DNA of 51,860 nt from Bradyrhizobium ivorense (lineage in GTDB: Bacteria > Pseudomonadota > Alphaproteobacteria > Rhizobiales > Xanthobacteraceae), in NCBI RefSeq assembly GCF_900696085.1, contig NZ_CAADFC020000043.1, positions 1 through 51,860 on the forward strand, given 5' to 3'. A program made the position numbers and the translations under genes. Of this stretch, positions 15,481-23,718 are shown piece after piece. The notes under the pieces are model-generated. The model worked only from the letters and a program-made list of their open reading frames with translations. It had not been told where the DNA came from and searched no databases. Each line of letters starts with the position of its first letter. Position 1 is the stretch's first letter.

Positions 15481-16301
15481 GCGACATCGTCAGCCATCCG
15501 CATAGCGGCATCTCACTGCAGCGCATCAACGCGATGGTGCTGCGCTACTGGTATCTCCTGATGTCGTCCTGGCCGCGGCTATTGGAGCTGGTCTACTGGC
15601 CGGCGCTGCAGATCATCACCTGGGGCTTTCTGCAGAATTACATCTCGCAGGCCTCCGGCTTCTTCGCCAAGGCCGGCGGCACGCTGATCGGCGCCGTCAT
15701 CCTGTGGGACATCCTGTTCCGCGGCCAGCTCGGCTTCTCGATCTCGTTTCTCGAAGAGATGTGGGCGCGCAATCTCGGCAACCTGATGATGAGCCCGCTG
15801 AAGCCGATCGAATTCCTGCTGTCGCTGATGATCATGAGCATCATCCGGCTTGCCATCGGCGTGATCCCGATGACGCTGATGGCGCTGTTCTTTTTCGGCT
15901 TCAATTTCTACGCCATCGGGCTGCCGCTGATCGCCTTCTTCTGCAATCTGATCTTCACCAGCTGGTCGGTCGGCGTGTTCGCCTCGGGCCTCGTGCTGCG
16001 CAACGGGCTGGGGGCGGAGAGCATCGTCTGGACGCTGATGTTTGCGGTGATGCCGCTCGCCTGCATCTATTACCCGGTCGAAGTGCTGCCGACCTGGCTG
16101 CAACATGTCGCCTGGACCCTGCCACCGACCTATGTGTTCGAGGGCATGCGGTCGCTGCTGATCGATCACGTCTTCCGCGCCGACCTGATGGCGTGGGCAT
16201 TGGTCATCAACGCGATGCTGTTCGCTGCCTCTTTTGCGATCTTCCTTGCCCTTTTACAGAGCGCCAAGCGCAACGGCTCGCTGCTGTCAGGTGGTGAATA
16301 A
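15477..16301 (+). CDS. ABC-2 type transporter permease
   Basis: A 274-residue membrane protein of the ABC-2 permease family, predicted with six spans (for example LVYWPALQIITWGFL, PLIAFFCNLIFTSWSVGVFASGLVL and LMFAVMPLACIYYPVEVLP). The loop FEGMRSLLIDH late in the protein resembles the family signature near the last spans. The ATG at 15477 overlaps the stop of the ATPase gene by four bases, so the two form one operon and most likely one exporter of two subunits each. It lacks sequence clues to the substrate; NodJ-like lipo-oligosaccharide export is possible, but the pair is not beside nod genes here. Confidence 0.85.
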   Translation: MSDIVSHPHSGISLQRINAMVLRYWYLLMSSWPRLLELVYWPALQIITWGFLQNYISQASGFFAKAGGTLIGAVILWDILFRGQLGFSISFLEEMWARNLGNLMMSPLKPIEFLLSLMIMSIIRLAIGVIPMTLMALFFFGFNFYAIGLPLIAFFCNLIFTSWSVGVFASGLVLRNGLGAESIVWTLMFAVMPLACIYYPVEVLPTWLQHVAWTLPPTYVFEGMRSLLIDHVFRADLMAWALVINAMLFAASFAIFLALLQSAKRNGSLLSGGE

Positions 16302-16429
16302 ATGTCACTTTCTCGTGGATTCTCGGTGTTTTAGCCCGGGTTGACCCCATATTTCGACAAGCGGCGCATTGACGCATTGTTATGCTGTCGTCAGTATGCT
16401 GCGGCGCAAAACAGGGGTCTGAAACAGCT

Positions 16430-17758
16430 ATGCCCATCGGTGAATTTGGCGGCGTACCGCCACTGGCTAGAGAAGGCGGTCCGGCATTCACGACGCCGCT
16501 GTACTGGATGTACGAGATGGGGCATGCCTCGCTCAATCCGGCGCGCGCGGTCACCGACGCCACCAAGATCCTGTTTCAGAATCCGCTCAATCCGTGGACG
16601 CACACCCACTTCGGCAAGTCGATCGCCGCCGCCTGCGAGGTGTTCGAGCGGACCACCCGCCGCTATGGCAAGCCGGAATGGAACTTGCCGACCACCGAGG
16701 TGAACGGCATCCGCACCGCGGTCGAGGTGCGGACGATCTGGGAGAAGCCGTTCTGCCGTCTGCTGCATTTCGATCGCAAGCTGACGCGGCCGCTGCGCTC
16801 ACCGCAGCCGCGGGTGCTGATCGTGGCGCCGATGTCGGGTCACTACGCGACACTGCTGCGCGGCACCGTCGAAGCCTTCCTGCCGACGCATGAGGTCTAC
16901 ATCACCGACTGGGCCGATGCGCGCATGGTGCCGCTCGCGGAGGGCCGTTTCGACCTCGATGACTACGTCGACTATGTGATCGAGATGCTGCATGCGCTCG
17001 GCGGCAACATGCACGTCATCGCGGTGTGCCAGCCGTCGGTGCCGGTGGTTGCGGCCGTCTCGGTGATGGAAGCCAACAACGATCCGTTCGTGCCGCTGTC
17101 GATGACGCTGATGGGCGGCCCGATCGATACGCGGCGCAATCCGACCGCGGTCAACGACCTCGCGGCCGAGCGCGGCATCGAGTGGTTCCGCAACAATGTC
17201 ATCACCAAGGTGCCGTTCCCGCATCCGGGCGTGATGCGCGACGTCTATCCGGGCTTCCTGCAGCTCAACGGCTTCATCAGCATGAACCTCGATCGGCACA
17301 TGGACGCGCACAAGTCGCTGTTTGCCAATCTGGTCAAGGGTGACGGCGATCTCGTCGACAAGCACCGCGAATTCTATGACGAATATCTCGCGGTGATGGA
17401 CCTCACCGCGGAGTATTACCTGCAGACCGTCGATCTCGTGTTCGTCAAGCATGCGCTGCCGAAGGGCGAGATGACCCATCGCGGCAAGCCGGTCGATCCC
17501 TCAAAAATCCGCCGCGTCGCGCTGATGACGGTGGAAGGCGAGAAGGACGACATCTCCGGTCTCGGTCAGACCGAAGCGACACACGGGCTCTGCACCTCGA
17601 TTCCCAACCATCGCCGCGTGCACTACGTGCAGAAGGGCGTCGGGCACTACGGTGTGTTCAACGGATCGCGGTTCCGCTCTGAAATCGTGCCGCGGATCTC
17701 CGATTTCATGGTTTCGGCGACGAATACGCGGCTTTCCCTGGTCGCGGCGGCCGAATAG
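16430..17758 (+). CDS. phaZ: Intracellular polyhydroxyalkanoate depolymerase PhaZ (Cys type)
   Basis: A 442-residue intracellular PHB depolymerase that breaks down amorphous storage granules. The nucleophile is a cysteine, Cys200 in VIAVCQPSVPV, in place of the usual lipase-box serine. With Asp373 in VEGEKDDISG and His406 in GVGHYGVFNG the spacing closely follows the Cys-Asp-His triad of the Ralstonia PhaZ. The N-terminal block YWMYEMGHASLNPARA is also typical. The ATG at 16430 gives the usual MPIGEFGG start; an in-frame ATG at 16382 lies upstream without a ribosome site. A strong terminator follows at 17835. It is probably monocistronic. Confidence 0.9.
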   Translation: MPIGEFGGVPPLAREGGPAFTTPLYWMYEMGHASLNPARAVTDATKILFQNPLNPWTHTHFGKSIAAACEVFERTTRRYGKPEWNLPTTEVNGIRTAVEVRTIWEKPFCRLLHFDRKLTRPLRSPQPRVLIVAPMSGHYATLLRGTVEAFLPTHEVYITDWADARMVPLAEGRFDLDDYVDYVIEMLHALGGNMHVIAVCQPSVPVVAAVSVMEANNDPFVPLSMTLMGGPIDTRRNPTAVNDLAAERGIEWFRNNVITKVPFPHPGVMRDVYPGFLQLNGFISMNLDRHMDAHKSLFANLVKGDGDLVDKHREFYDEYLAVMDLTAEYYLQTVDLVFVKHALPKGEMTHRGKPVDPSKIRRVALMTVEGEKDDISGLGQTEATHGLCTSIPNHRRVHYVQKGVGHYGVFNGSRFRSEIVPRISDFMVSATNTRLSLVAAAE

Positions 17759-17834
17759 GTGTCAACCCGGTCTCGATTTCGGCGGTCGCATAAGCCGTTG
17801 AGTTGACTAAAAAAATCTCGAATCCGGTGAAGCT

Positions 17835-17875
17835 CAAAGGGTGAATCTTTCCTCACCCTTTGGGCGTTGTTTTCA
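17835..17875 (+). terminator. Factor-independent terminator of phaZ
   Basis: A perfect 10-bp inverted repeat (CAAAGGGTGA, 8-base loop, TCACCCTTTG; 17835-17862) is followed by GGCGTTGTTTTC. It lies 77 bases after the phaZ stop codon on the same strand. Confidence 0.75.
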
Positions 17876-18040
17876 AGACCGATTCAGTCCAAAAATACCG
17901 GTTCCAACCCCAGCCAGTAGGGGTTCAGAAATCGTCAGCCCCTGTATATTGGGCAAATGATTTGTTTTTGCGCCGAGCGCTTTCCGTGGCGGCGGATATG
18001 GCAAAGTCCGGGCGAACTCCTGCTCCCCGGACTTTCAGAC

Positions 18041-18796
18041 ATGGCTACTCGCGCGCTCCTGTATCGGCGGCCTGCCGAACCCTCGACTCTTTTGGTGAGA
18101 CACGGCTCCCAGTTCTTCACGATCAGGCTGCGCCGGCACCGGCGCGCGCGCCGCTACACCCTCAGAATTCATCCGACCGACCGTGAAGCGATCCTGACCA
18201 TGCCGCCGCGCGGCACGATCGTGGAAGCGAAGGATTTTGCGCACCTTCATGGCGGCTGGATTGCCGCGCGCCTCGGCCGATTGCCGAAGGCTGCGCCGTT
18301 TCAGCCCGGCACAGTGGTGCCGCTGCGCGGCGTGCCGCACCGTCTGGTCCATCGTTCCGGCGAGCGCGGCACGGTGTGGACCGAGACGCGCGACAGCGGC
18401 GAGAAGATTCTCTGCGTTGCCGGCGGTGTCGAGCACATGGATCGCCGCGTGCACGACTTCCTCAAGCGCGAGGCGCGCAGGGATCTGCAGAAGGCGGCGC
18501 AGTTTTATGCCGCCGAACTCGGCGTCCGGGTGCGGCGGCTGTCGATTCGCGACCAGTCCAGCCGCTGGGGCTCCTGCACCTCGGCCGGTTCGCTGTCGTT
18601 TTCCTGGCGGTTGATCCTGGCGCCGCCTTTCGTGCTCGATTACCTCGCCGCGCATGAAGTCGCGCACCTCGTCGAGATGAACCACTCGCCGCGGTTCTGG
18701 CGGGTGGTCGACCGGATCTGCGCGTCGGTCACGCGCGCCAAGACCTGGCTCGACACCCACGGCAACGACCTGCACCGCTACGGGATTCAGGAGTAG
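18041..18796 (+). CDS. YgjP-like (DUF45) zinc metalloprotease
   Basis: A 251-residue protein of the YgjP/DUF45 metallopeptidase family (M48/SprT-like gluzincin clan). The zinc site is H205-E-x-x-H209 in AAHEVAHLVEMNH, with a third histidine at 215 in NHSPRFW, and the family segment SSRWGSC stands at 174-180. The N-terminal half is a beta domain rich in Arg. The ATG at 18041 (MATRALLYRRPAEP) was preferred to an upstream in-frame ATG at 17957 that lies close behind the phaZ terminator. It is a single gene followed by family C and B repeats. Cellular substrates of this family are not established. Confidence 0.82.
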   Translation: MATRALLYRRPAEPSTLLVRHGSQFFTIRLRRHRRARRYTLRIHPTDREAILTMPPRGTIVEAKDFAHLHGGWIAARLGRLPKAAPFQPGTVVPLRGVPHRLVHRSGERGTVWTETRDSGEKILCVAGGVEHMDRRVHDFLKREARRDLQKAAQFYAAELGVRVRRLSIRDQSSRWGSCTSAGSLSFSWRLILAPPFVLDYLAAHEVAHLVEMNHSPRFWRVVDRICASVTRAKTWLDTHGNDLHRYGIQE

Positions 18797-18822
18797 GCGG
18801 CGCTCTTGCCTCACAACATGCT

Positions 18823-18920
18823 GTCATCGCCCGCGAAAGCGGGCGATCCAGTATTCCAGACGCGATTGTTTCAACACGAGAAGCCGCGGCGTACTGGATC
18901 CTCGCATTCGCGGGGATGAC
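18823..18920. repeat. Palindromic intergenic repeat, family C, copy 2
   Basis: Starts GTCATCGCCCGCGAAAGCGG and ends CGCGGGGATGAC. It contains GATCCAGTATTCCAGA and GAAGCCGCGGCGTACTGGATC, the same internal blocks as the copy at 12325-12446. The small hairpin CGCCCGCGAAAGCGGGCG is perfect. Confidence 0.85.
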
Positions 18921-18944
18921 GGCCGAGTGCATATTAAGGGATGC

Positions 18945-19032
18945 GTAGCCCAGATGGAGCGCAGCGCAATCCGGGGCGGTCTCACTGACGGCGCGACTGG
19001 TTCCGGATTTCGCTCCGCTGCATCCGGGCTAC
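18945..19032. repeat. Palindromic intergenic repeat, family B, copy 2
   Basis: Starts GTAGCCCAGATGGAGCGCAG and ends GCTGCATCCGGGCTAC, with CGCAATCCGGGGC / TTCCGGATTTCG inside. The outer arms pair over about 20 bases. It lies 15 bases downstream of the PBP1A stop codon on the minus strand. Confidence 0.85.
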
Positions 19033-19047
19033 AGGTTGACGGCGTGC

Positions 19048-21315
19048 CTACCGATTGCCCCCGAACAGCCGGTCCACCAGCCAGCCGTCCAATCCCGCCG
19101 CCGCCTCGGGCCGCGCATTCGGGTTGGCCGGATGCCCCGACGTGCGCACCGGGGGCGGCTGGCGGTAATAGCCGCCGCCGGATGGCAGCGGCGCCGGCGG
19201 TTGCGGTGCTTGCAGCTGCGGCTGCGCCTGCATCTGTGGCGGCGACGGCGGGCTGATCTGCGACGAGATCTGGATCAGGTTCGAAGGCCCCCAATTGCCC
19301 TGCGAGTTCGGGATCGCCGCCACCGGCACGCCCTGATGCGCCGATTTCATGAAGCGGCTCCACACTTCCACCGGCAGCCCGCCGCCGGTCGCCTTCTTGG
19401 TCGGCGAATTGTCGTCATTGCCGAGCCAGACCCCGGTGACGAGATGGGCGGTGTAACCGATGAACCAGGCGTCGCGGTAATCCTGGCTGGTGCCGGTCTT
19501 GCCGGCGGCGGTCCAGCCCGGGATCTCGGCCTTGCGCGCAGTGCCCGAGATCAGGGTCTCGCGCATCATGCTGTTCATCATCGAATCATAGCGCGGATCG
19601 ATCACCTGGTTGGGCGGATCGTTCGGCCGATCGTAGAGCAGCTTGCCCGTGCTGGTGCGGATCTTGGTGATCACATGCGGCGAGATGCCGAACCCGCCAT
19701 TGGCGAACGGCGCATAGGCGCCGACCAGCTCGATCACGGACACTTCGGAGGTGCCGAGCGCGATCGAGACGTTGGGGTCGAGCTTTGAGGAGATGCCGAG
19801 CCGGTGCGCGGTGCGCACCACGTTCTTCGGGCCGACCTCGATGCCGAGCCGCACCGCAACCGTGTTCAGCGACATCGCCAGCGCCTGGGTCAGCGTCACC
19901 GAGCCGAAATATTCGTGGGTGTAGTTCTCCGGCTTCCAGCCCTTGATGTCGAGCGGCGCGTCGCTACGGATGGTGTCGGGCGTCAGCCCGGCCTCGACCG
20001 CGGTGAGATAGACGAACGGCTTGAAAGCCGAGCCGGGCTGCCGCTTCGCGGTCACCGCGCGGTTGTACTGGCTCTCGGCATAGTTCCGGCCGCCGACCAT
20101 GGCGCGCACCGCACCGTCGGGCGTCATCGCGACCAGCGCGCCCTGACTGACATTGAACTTCACGCTCTTGGCGGCGAGCTCGTCGATGATGGCGGCCTCT
20201 GCGGTGTTCTGCAGCTTCGGATCGATCGTGGTCTGCACCAAGATGTCCTGGTCGATCTGGCCGACCAGATCGTCGAGCACTTCGCTGATCCAGTCGGCGA
20301 CATAGTTCACGGTGCCGGCGCCGGCCGGCTTCACGTTGATCGAGGGCTGGCCGATCGAGGCTTTGGCTTGGGCCTCGGTGATGAATTTGGCATCGGCCAT
20401 CGCGGCCAGCACGATCTGGGCGCGCTGCTCGGCGCCTTCGGGGTTGCGGTTGGGCGCGAGCCGCGACGGCGACTTGACGAGGCCCGCCAGCGTCGCGGCC
20501 TCCGCTACCGTCACGTTCTTCGCCGACTTGCCGAAATAGCGCTGCGCCGCCGCCTCGACGCCATAGGCGCCGGAGCCGAAATAGACGCGGTTGAGGTAGA
20601 GCTCGAGGATCTCGTTCTTGGAATGCTTGCGCTCCAGCCAGATCGCAAGCTCGGCCTCCTGCAGCTTGCGCGCCATGGTCCGTTCCTGGGTCAGGAACAG
20701 GTTCTTCGCGAGCTGCTGCGTCAGGGTCGAGCCACCCTGCGAGACGCCGCGATGCATCAGATTGGTCACCGCCGCGCGCAGGATACCGACCGGATCGACG
20801 CCGTAATGCGAATAGAAGCGGCGGTCCTCGATCGCGATGAACGCCTTCGGCAGATAGGGCGGCAAGTCCTTGAGCGCGACATTGGCGCCGGCCATTTCAC
20901 CGCGCTGTGCCAGCACGCTGCCGTCCATGCCGACGATCTGGATCGTCGGCGGCCGTTTGGGAATTTCGAGCGACTGGATCGGCGGCAGATGCGCGCCGAC
21001 CCACACCACGACACCGATCACTGCGATGCCGGCCCACAGGCCGAGCACCGCGGTCCAATAGACCAGCCGGCCGATGCCAAAGCCGCGCGACTTGCCGCGG
21101 CGCTTGCTGCTCTTGCTGCTGCTCTTGGCGGGGCGCGGCTTCTCGTCGCCGGAATCGCTGCCGGACGTGTTGTTCTTGGGCTTGGATTTGACGGGCTTGT
21201 CGTCGCCGCCGCCGGGAACGCGATCGGCCGGCGACAGTCTGAGGTCGGCAAGCGCGGCCGGAAGCCCGAACAGCGGCTCCTTGCGCGCACCGCCCTTTTT
21301 CTTTCCCCACGCCAT
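19048..21315 (-). CDS. Penicillin-binding protein 1A (class A PBP)
   Basis: A 755-residue bifunctional peptidoglycan synthase. A basic, Ser/Lys-rich cytoplasmic tail of about 80 residues precedes one membrane span (YWTAVLGLWAGIAVIGVVVWV). The GT51 transglycosylase domain shows EDRRFYSHYGVD, GGSTLTQQLAKN and the IWLERKHSKNEILELYLN block. The transpeptidase domain shows SxxK as GSAFKPF, SxN as SLNT, and KTGTSQDYRDAW. The C-terminal tail is Pro/Gln-rich. The ATG at 21315 (MAWGKKKGG) was chosen over a GTG at 21330. The enzyme acts at the outer face of the inner membrane in wall growth. It is divergent from a DUF1330 gene. Confidence 0.92.
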   Translation of the reverse strand: MAWGKKKGGARKEPLFGLPAALADLRLSPADRVPGGGDDKPVKSKPKNNTSGSDSGDEKPRPAKSSSKSSKRRGKSRGFGIGRLVYWTAVLGLWAGIAVIGVVVWVGAHLPPIQSLEIPKRPPTIQIVGMDGSVLAQRGEMAGANVALKDLPPYLPKAFIAIEDRRFYSHYGVDPVGILRAAVTNLMHRGVSQGGSTLTQQLAKNLFLTQERTMARKLQEAELAIWLERKHSKNEILELYLNRVYFGSGAYGVEAAAQRYFGKSAKNVTVAEAATLAGLVKSPSRLAPNRNPEGAEQRAQIVLAAMADAKFITEAQAKASIGQPSINVKPAGAGTVNYVADWISEVLDDLVGQIDQDILVQTTIDPKLQNTAEAAIIDELAAKSVKFNVSQGALVAMTPDGAVRAMVGGRNYAESQYNRAVTAKRQPGSAFKPFVYLTAVEAGLTPDTIRSDAPLDIKGWKPENYTHEYFGSVTLTQALAMSLNTVAVRLGIEVGPKNVVRTAHRLGISSKLDPNVSIALGTSEVSVIELVGAYAPFANGGFGISPHVITKIRTSTGKLLYDRPNDPPNQVIDPRYDSMMNSMMRETLISGTARKAEIPGWTAAGKTGTSQDYRDAWFIGYTAHLVTGVWLGNDDNSPTKKATGGGLPVEVWSRFMKSAHQGVPVAAIPNSQGNWGPSNLIQISSQISPPSPPQMQAQPQLQAPQPPAPLPSGGGYYRQPPPVRTSGHPANPNARPEAAAGLDGWLVDRLFGGNR

Positions 21316-21452
21316 CCGCAACGCGCTCACACCAATCTCGCGGCACGCTACCGTTCCCGGTTTAAGGGGCGGTTACGCAAAGCTTAACGCGGGATTAGGA
21401 GGTTGGGCGGTGCGTGCTACATATGGATGGAACAAACACAAAAGGAGCGCGC

Positions 21453-21878
21453 ATGGGCCATATCGATCCGACCAAGGAGGTCTTCGCACAGTTCCGGGAC
21501 AGCGACCGGCCGGGCCCGATCCACATGCTCAACCTCGTCCGCCTGCGCGAATGGGCGGCCTATCCCGACGGCCGCAAGGCGAGTGGTGCGGAGGCCTATG
21601 CCGCCTATGGCCGCGAGAGCGGTCCGGTGTTCGAGCGTCTCGGCGGCCGCATCGTCTGGCAGGGCAAGTTCGAGCTGATCCTGATCGGCCCGCAGGAGGA
21701 GCGCTGGGATCACTGCTTCATCGCCGAATATCCCAGTGTCGCCGCCTTCGTCGAGATGATCCGCGATCCGGTGTATCGCGAGGCGGTCAAGCACCGTCAG
21801 GCCGCGGTGGAGGATTCGCGGCTGATCCGGCACGCCGTGCTGCCGGTGGGCAAGACTTTTGGGGAGATCCCGAAGTGA
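21453..21878 (+). CDS. DUF1330 domain protein (dimeric alpha/beta-barrel fold)
   Basis: A 141-residue protein of the DUF1330 family, small ferredoxin-like-fold proteins of unknown function. Recognisable parts are GPIHMLNLVRLREWA (about 22-36), EAYAAYGRESGPVFERLGGRIVWQGK and IAEYPSVAAFVEMIRDPVYREAVKHRQAAVEDSRLI as separated blocks. The ATG at 21453 is fixed by AAAGGAG nine bases upstream; upstream in-frame codons lack such a site. It is divergent from the PBP1A gene and followed by a family A repeat and the terminator of the LivK-like gene. No substrate can be inferred. Confidence 0.75.
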   Translation: MGHIDPTKEVFAQFRDSDRPGPIHMLNLVRLREWAAYPDGRKASGAEAYAAYGRESGPVFERLGGRIVWQGKFELILIGPQEERWDHCFIAEYPSVAAFVEMIRDPVYREAVKHRQAAVEDSRLIRHAVLPVGKTFGEIPK

Positions 21879-21920
21879 CGGCGTCGGCCGTCGGCTGATA
21901 CGCGTCGCGCGCTCTTTCCC

Positions 21921-22028
21921 CGTCATCCTGAGGTGCGAGCCTCTTCGGCGAGCCTCGAAGGATGAATCGGCCCGGCCGGGGCCGTCGACCCTTCGAGGCT
22001 CGCAAGGGCTCGCACCTCAGGGTGACGG
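21921..22028. repeat. Palindromic intergenic repeat, family A, copy 3 (most complete)
   Basis: Starts CGTCATCCTGAGGTGCGAGC and ends GCTCGCACCTCAGGGTGACG, a near-perfect outer palindrome. Inner arms CCTCGAAGGAT / ACCCTTCGAGG flank a GC-rich centre. This copy shows the full uninterrupted form against which the IS junctions at 535 and 51381 can be compared. Confidence 0.9.
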
Positions 22029-22039
22029 GGATGGAGTAG

Positions 22040-22079
22040 TGGTATGAAAACAAAATCGGCGGCCCGGAGGCCGCCGATT
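22040..22079 (-). terminator. Factor-independent terminator of the first LivK-like gene
   Basis: A perfect 11-bp inverted repeat (AATCGGCGGCC, loop CGGA, GGCCGCCGATT; 22054-22079) lies 25 bases after the stop codon at 22105. On the minus strand it is followed by TTGTTTTCATACC, a T-rich tail. Confidence 0.8.
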
Positions 22080-22104
22080 GCATCTCAGACGTTGAAGACA
22101 ACCA

Positions 22105-23331
22105 CTAGCCAGCCGGGCCGGCGTCCTCGAGGATCGGGCCGAACAGCTCCCAGCGCTCGCCGTTGAAGCGCATCATCTGCAGCTGCTTGTTGACGCGGTA
22201 GTCGTTCGGCGCGGTGTTGCCCTTGATGCCGGGCAGCGCCATGTCGAGCTCGACATTCTTCAAATTGGTCGCCTGCTTCAGCACGTTGTCGCGGGTCAGA
22301 TCGTCGCCGCACTGCTTCAGCACATGCACCATCAGCTGCGCGGTCGAGTAGCCGTAGGTGTTGAAGTTCGAGTTCTTGTCGCCGTCCGGATAGTACTTGG
22401 CCATGAAGTCGAAATAGCGCTTCATGCCCGGATCGTCCTTCCACTGCGGATCGGCCGGGTCCTTGCCGTAGTTGGTGCTGATCAGGCCCTTGGAATTCTC
22501 CAGGCCCGCCGGCTGCAGCACGGCGCCGACCGAGGTGGCGTTGATGTCGACGATGTGGATCGGCTTCCAGCCGAGTTCGGCGATCTTCTTGATCGCCTGT
22601 GCGGCCTGCTTCGGCGTCGAGGCCGAGAAGAACAGGTCGGCGCCGGCATCCTTGATCTTGATCACCTGCGAGTCGATCGTCGGGTCGGACACCTCATAGG
22701 AGGCTTCGGCCACGATCATCTTGGCGGCCTTGTCGCCGAGCCCGGCCTTGATGCCGTTCAGATAATCCTTGCCGAGGTCGTCGTTCTGATAGAGCACGCC
22801 GATCTTGGCGTTCGGATGCTCTTTCAGGATGTACTGGCCGTAGATCCGGCCCTCGACGAAGTAGTTCGGGTTGAAGCCGAGCGTCCACGGAAAATTCTTC
22901 GGATCGGTGAACTTCGAGGCGCCGGTTGCGGCAAACAGCTGCGGCACCTTCTTGGAGTTGAGATACTTCTGCACGGCGGCGTTCGACGGCGTGCCGACGA
23001 TCTGGAAGGTCAAGAGCACCTCGTCGCTCTCGACCAGCTTGCGCACCTGCTCGACCGCCTTCGGCGGCGAATAGGCGTCGTCATACTGGATCAGATTGAT
23101 CTTGCGGCCGTTCACGCCGCCCTGATCGTTGATCATCTTGAAATAGGCCGCCTGGGTCTTGCCGATCGAGGCATAGGCGGAGGCCGGTCCGGAGAAGGGG
23201 ACGGTCTGGCCGACCTTGATTTCGGAATCGGTCGCGCCGGGATCGTACTTCTTCTGCGCCAGGGACGGTGACGCCGACAGCGCGATCGCCAGCGCCGTTC
23301 CCGTGACCAGGTGGAAAATCCCATTCCTCAT
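22105..23331 (-). CDS. LivK-like ABC transporter substrate-binding protein (paralogue 1)
   Basis: A 408-residue periplasmic binding protein of the branched-chain amino acid (LivK, type I fold) family. It has a signal peptide (TGTALAIALSASPSLAQ) and the mature domain opens with EIKVGQTVPFSGPASAYA, the usual ligand-pocket start. A second copy of the gene (23719-24939) lies upstream on the same strand and most positions are identical, including the shared C-terminal GERWELFGPI. Neither gene has a permease or ATPase beside it, so they must borrow a transporter encoded elsewhere. A GAGGAAG ribosome site precedes the ATG. The ligand may be an amino acid, amide or aromatic acid; the sequence does not decide. 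Confidence 0.88.
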   Translation of the reverse strand: MRNGIFHLVTGTALAIALSASPSLAQKKYDPGATDSEIKVGQTVPFSGPASAYASIGKTQAAYFKMINDQGGVNGRKINLIQYDDAYSPPKAVEQVRKLVESDEVLLTFQIVGTPSNAAVQKYLNSKKVPQLFAATGASKFTDPKNFPWTLGFNPNYFVEGRIYGQYILKEHPNAKIGVLYQNDDLGKDYLNGIKAGLGDKAAKMIVAEASYEVSDPTIDSQVIKIKDAGADLFFSASTPKQAAQAIKKIAELGWKPIHIVDINATSVGAVLQPAGLENSKGLISTNYGKDPADPQWKDDPGMKRYFDFMAKYYPDGDKNSNFNTYGYSTAQLMVHVLKQCGDDLTRDNVLKQATNLKNVELDMALPGIKGNTAPNDYRVNKQLQMMRFNGERWELFGPILEDAGPAG

Positions 23332-23361
23332 AATGCTGCTTCCTCACGTGATTGATGGTTG

Positions 23362-23430
23362 GCCGATGATCTTGTCCGCAGGCCCAAACGCCCGCGGCCG
23401 CCATCGCTGGGCCGGAATACTGGAGGAACC
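23362..23430 (-). promoter_or_regulatory. Conserved leader upstream of LivK-like paralogue 1
   Basis: On the plus strand, GCCGATGATCTTGTCCGC (23362-23379) matches GCCGATGGTCTTGTCCGC (24957-24974) at 17 of 18 bases. GGAATACTGGAGGAACC (23414-23430) matches the equivalent block at 25005-25021 almost as well, with 34 against 30 bases between blocks. Both sit directly upstream of the paralogous LivK-like genes, so the leader was duplicated with them or kept for a shared regulatory purpose. Confidence 0.6.
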
Positions 23431-23523
23431 GTTGCTGCAACGCAAGACGAGGAATGCCAAAAAGGCGAGCAATTTCAGTCAACGAAAGTAGGGGGCGATG
23501 CAAAGCGGCTGCTGCTCGGTCTG

Positions 23524-23668
23524 CCTCGCCCCGCTTGCGGGGAGAGGCCGGAACGCATCGTCAGATGCGTTCCGGGTGAGGGGGAGTCACCGCGAGTCAA
23601 ATGCCAGCGTGTTTGCGGAAGCGGCCCCTCACCCCAGCCCTCTCCCCGTAAGAACGGGGAGAGGGAGC
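23524..23668. repeat. CCTCTCCCC-type mosaic palindrome, family E, copy 1
   Basis: Begins CCTCGCCCCGCTTGCGGGGAG and ends CTCTCCCCGTAAGAACGGGG followed by AGAGGGAG. Inside it has the hairpin GGAACGCATC / GATGCGTTCC, then GGGTGAGGGGG and GGCCCCTCACCCCAGCC. It lies between the two LivK-like genes, downstream of paralogue 2. Confidence 0.8.
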
Positions 23669-23718
23669 GGACAAGGTACGAACGGGGAGAGCGAGTAGTA
23701 TCGCGCCGCGAGCTCGCC

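Noticed and set aside
14662..16301. ABC ATPase and permease pair as NodI and NodJ
   Set aside because: The domain plan is shared by many ABC-2 exporters, and no nod gene or nod box is present nearby.
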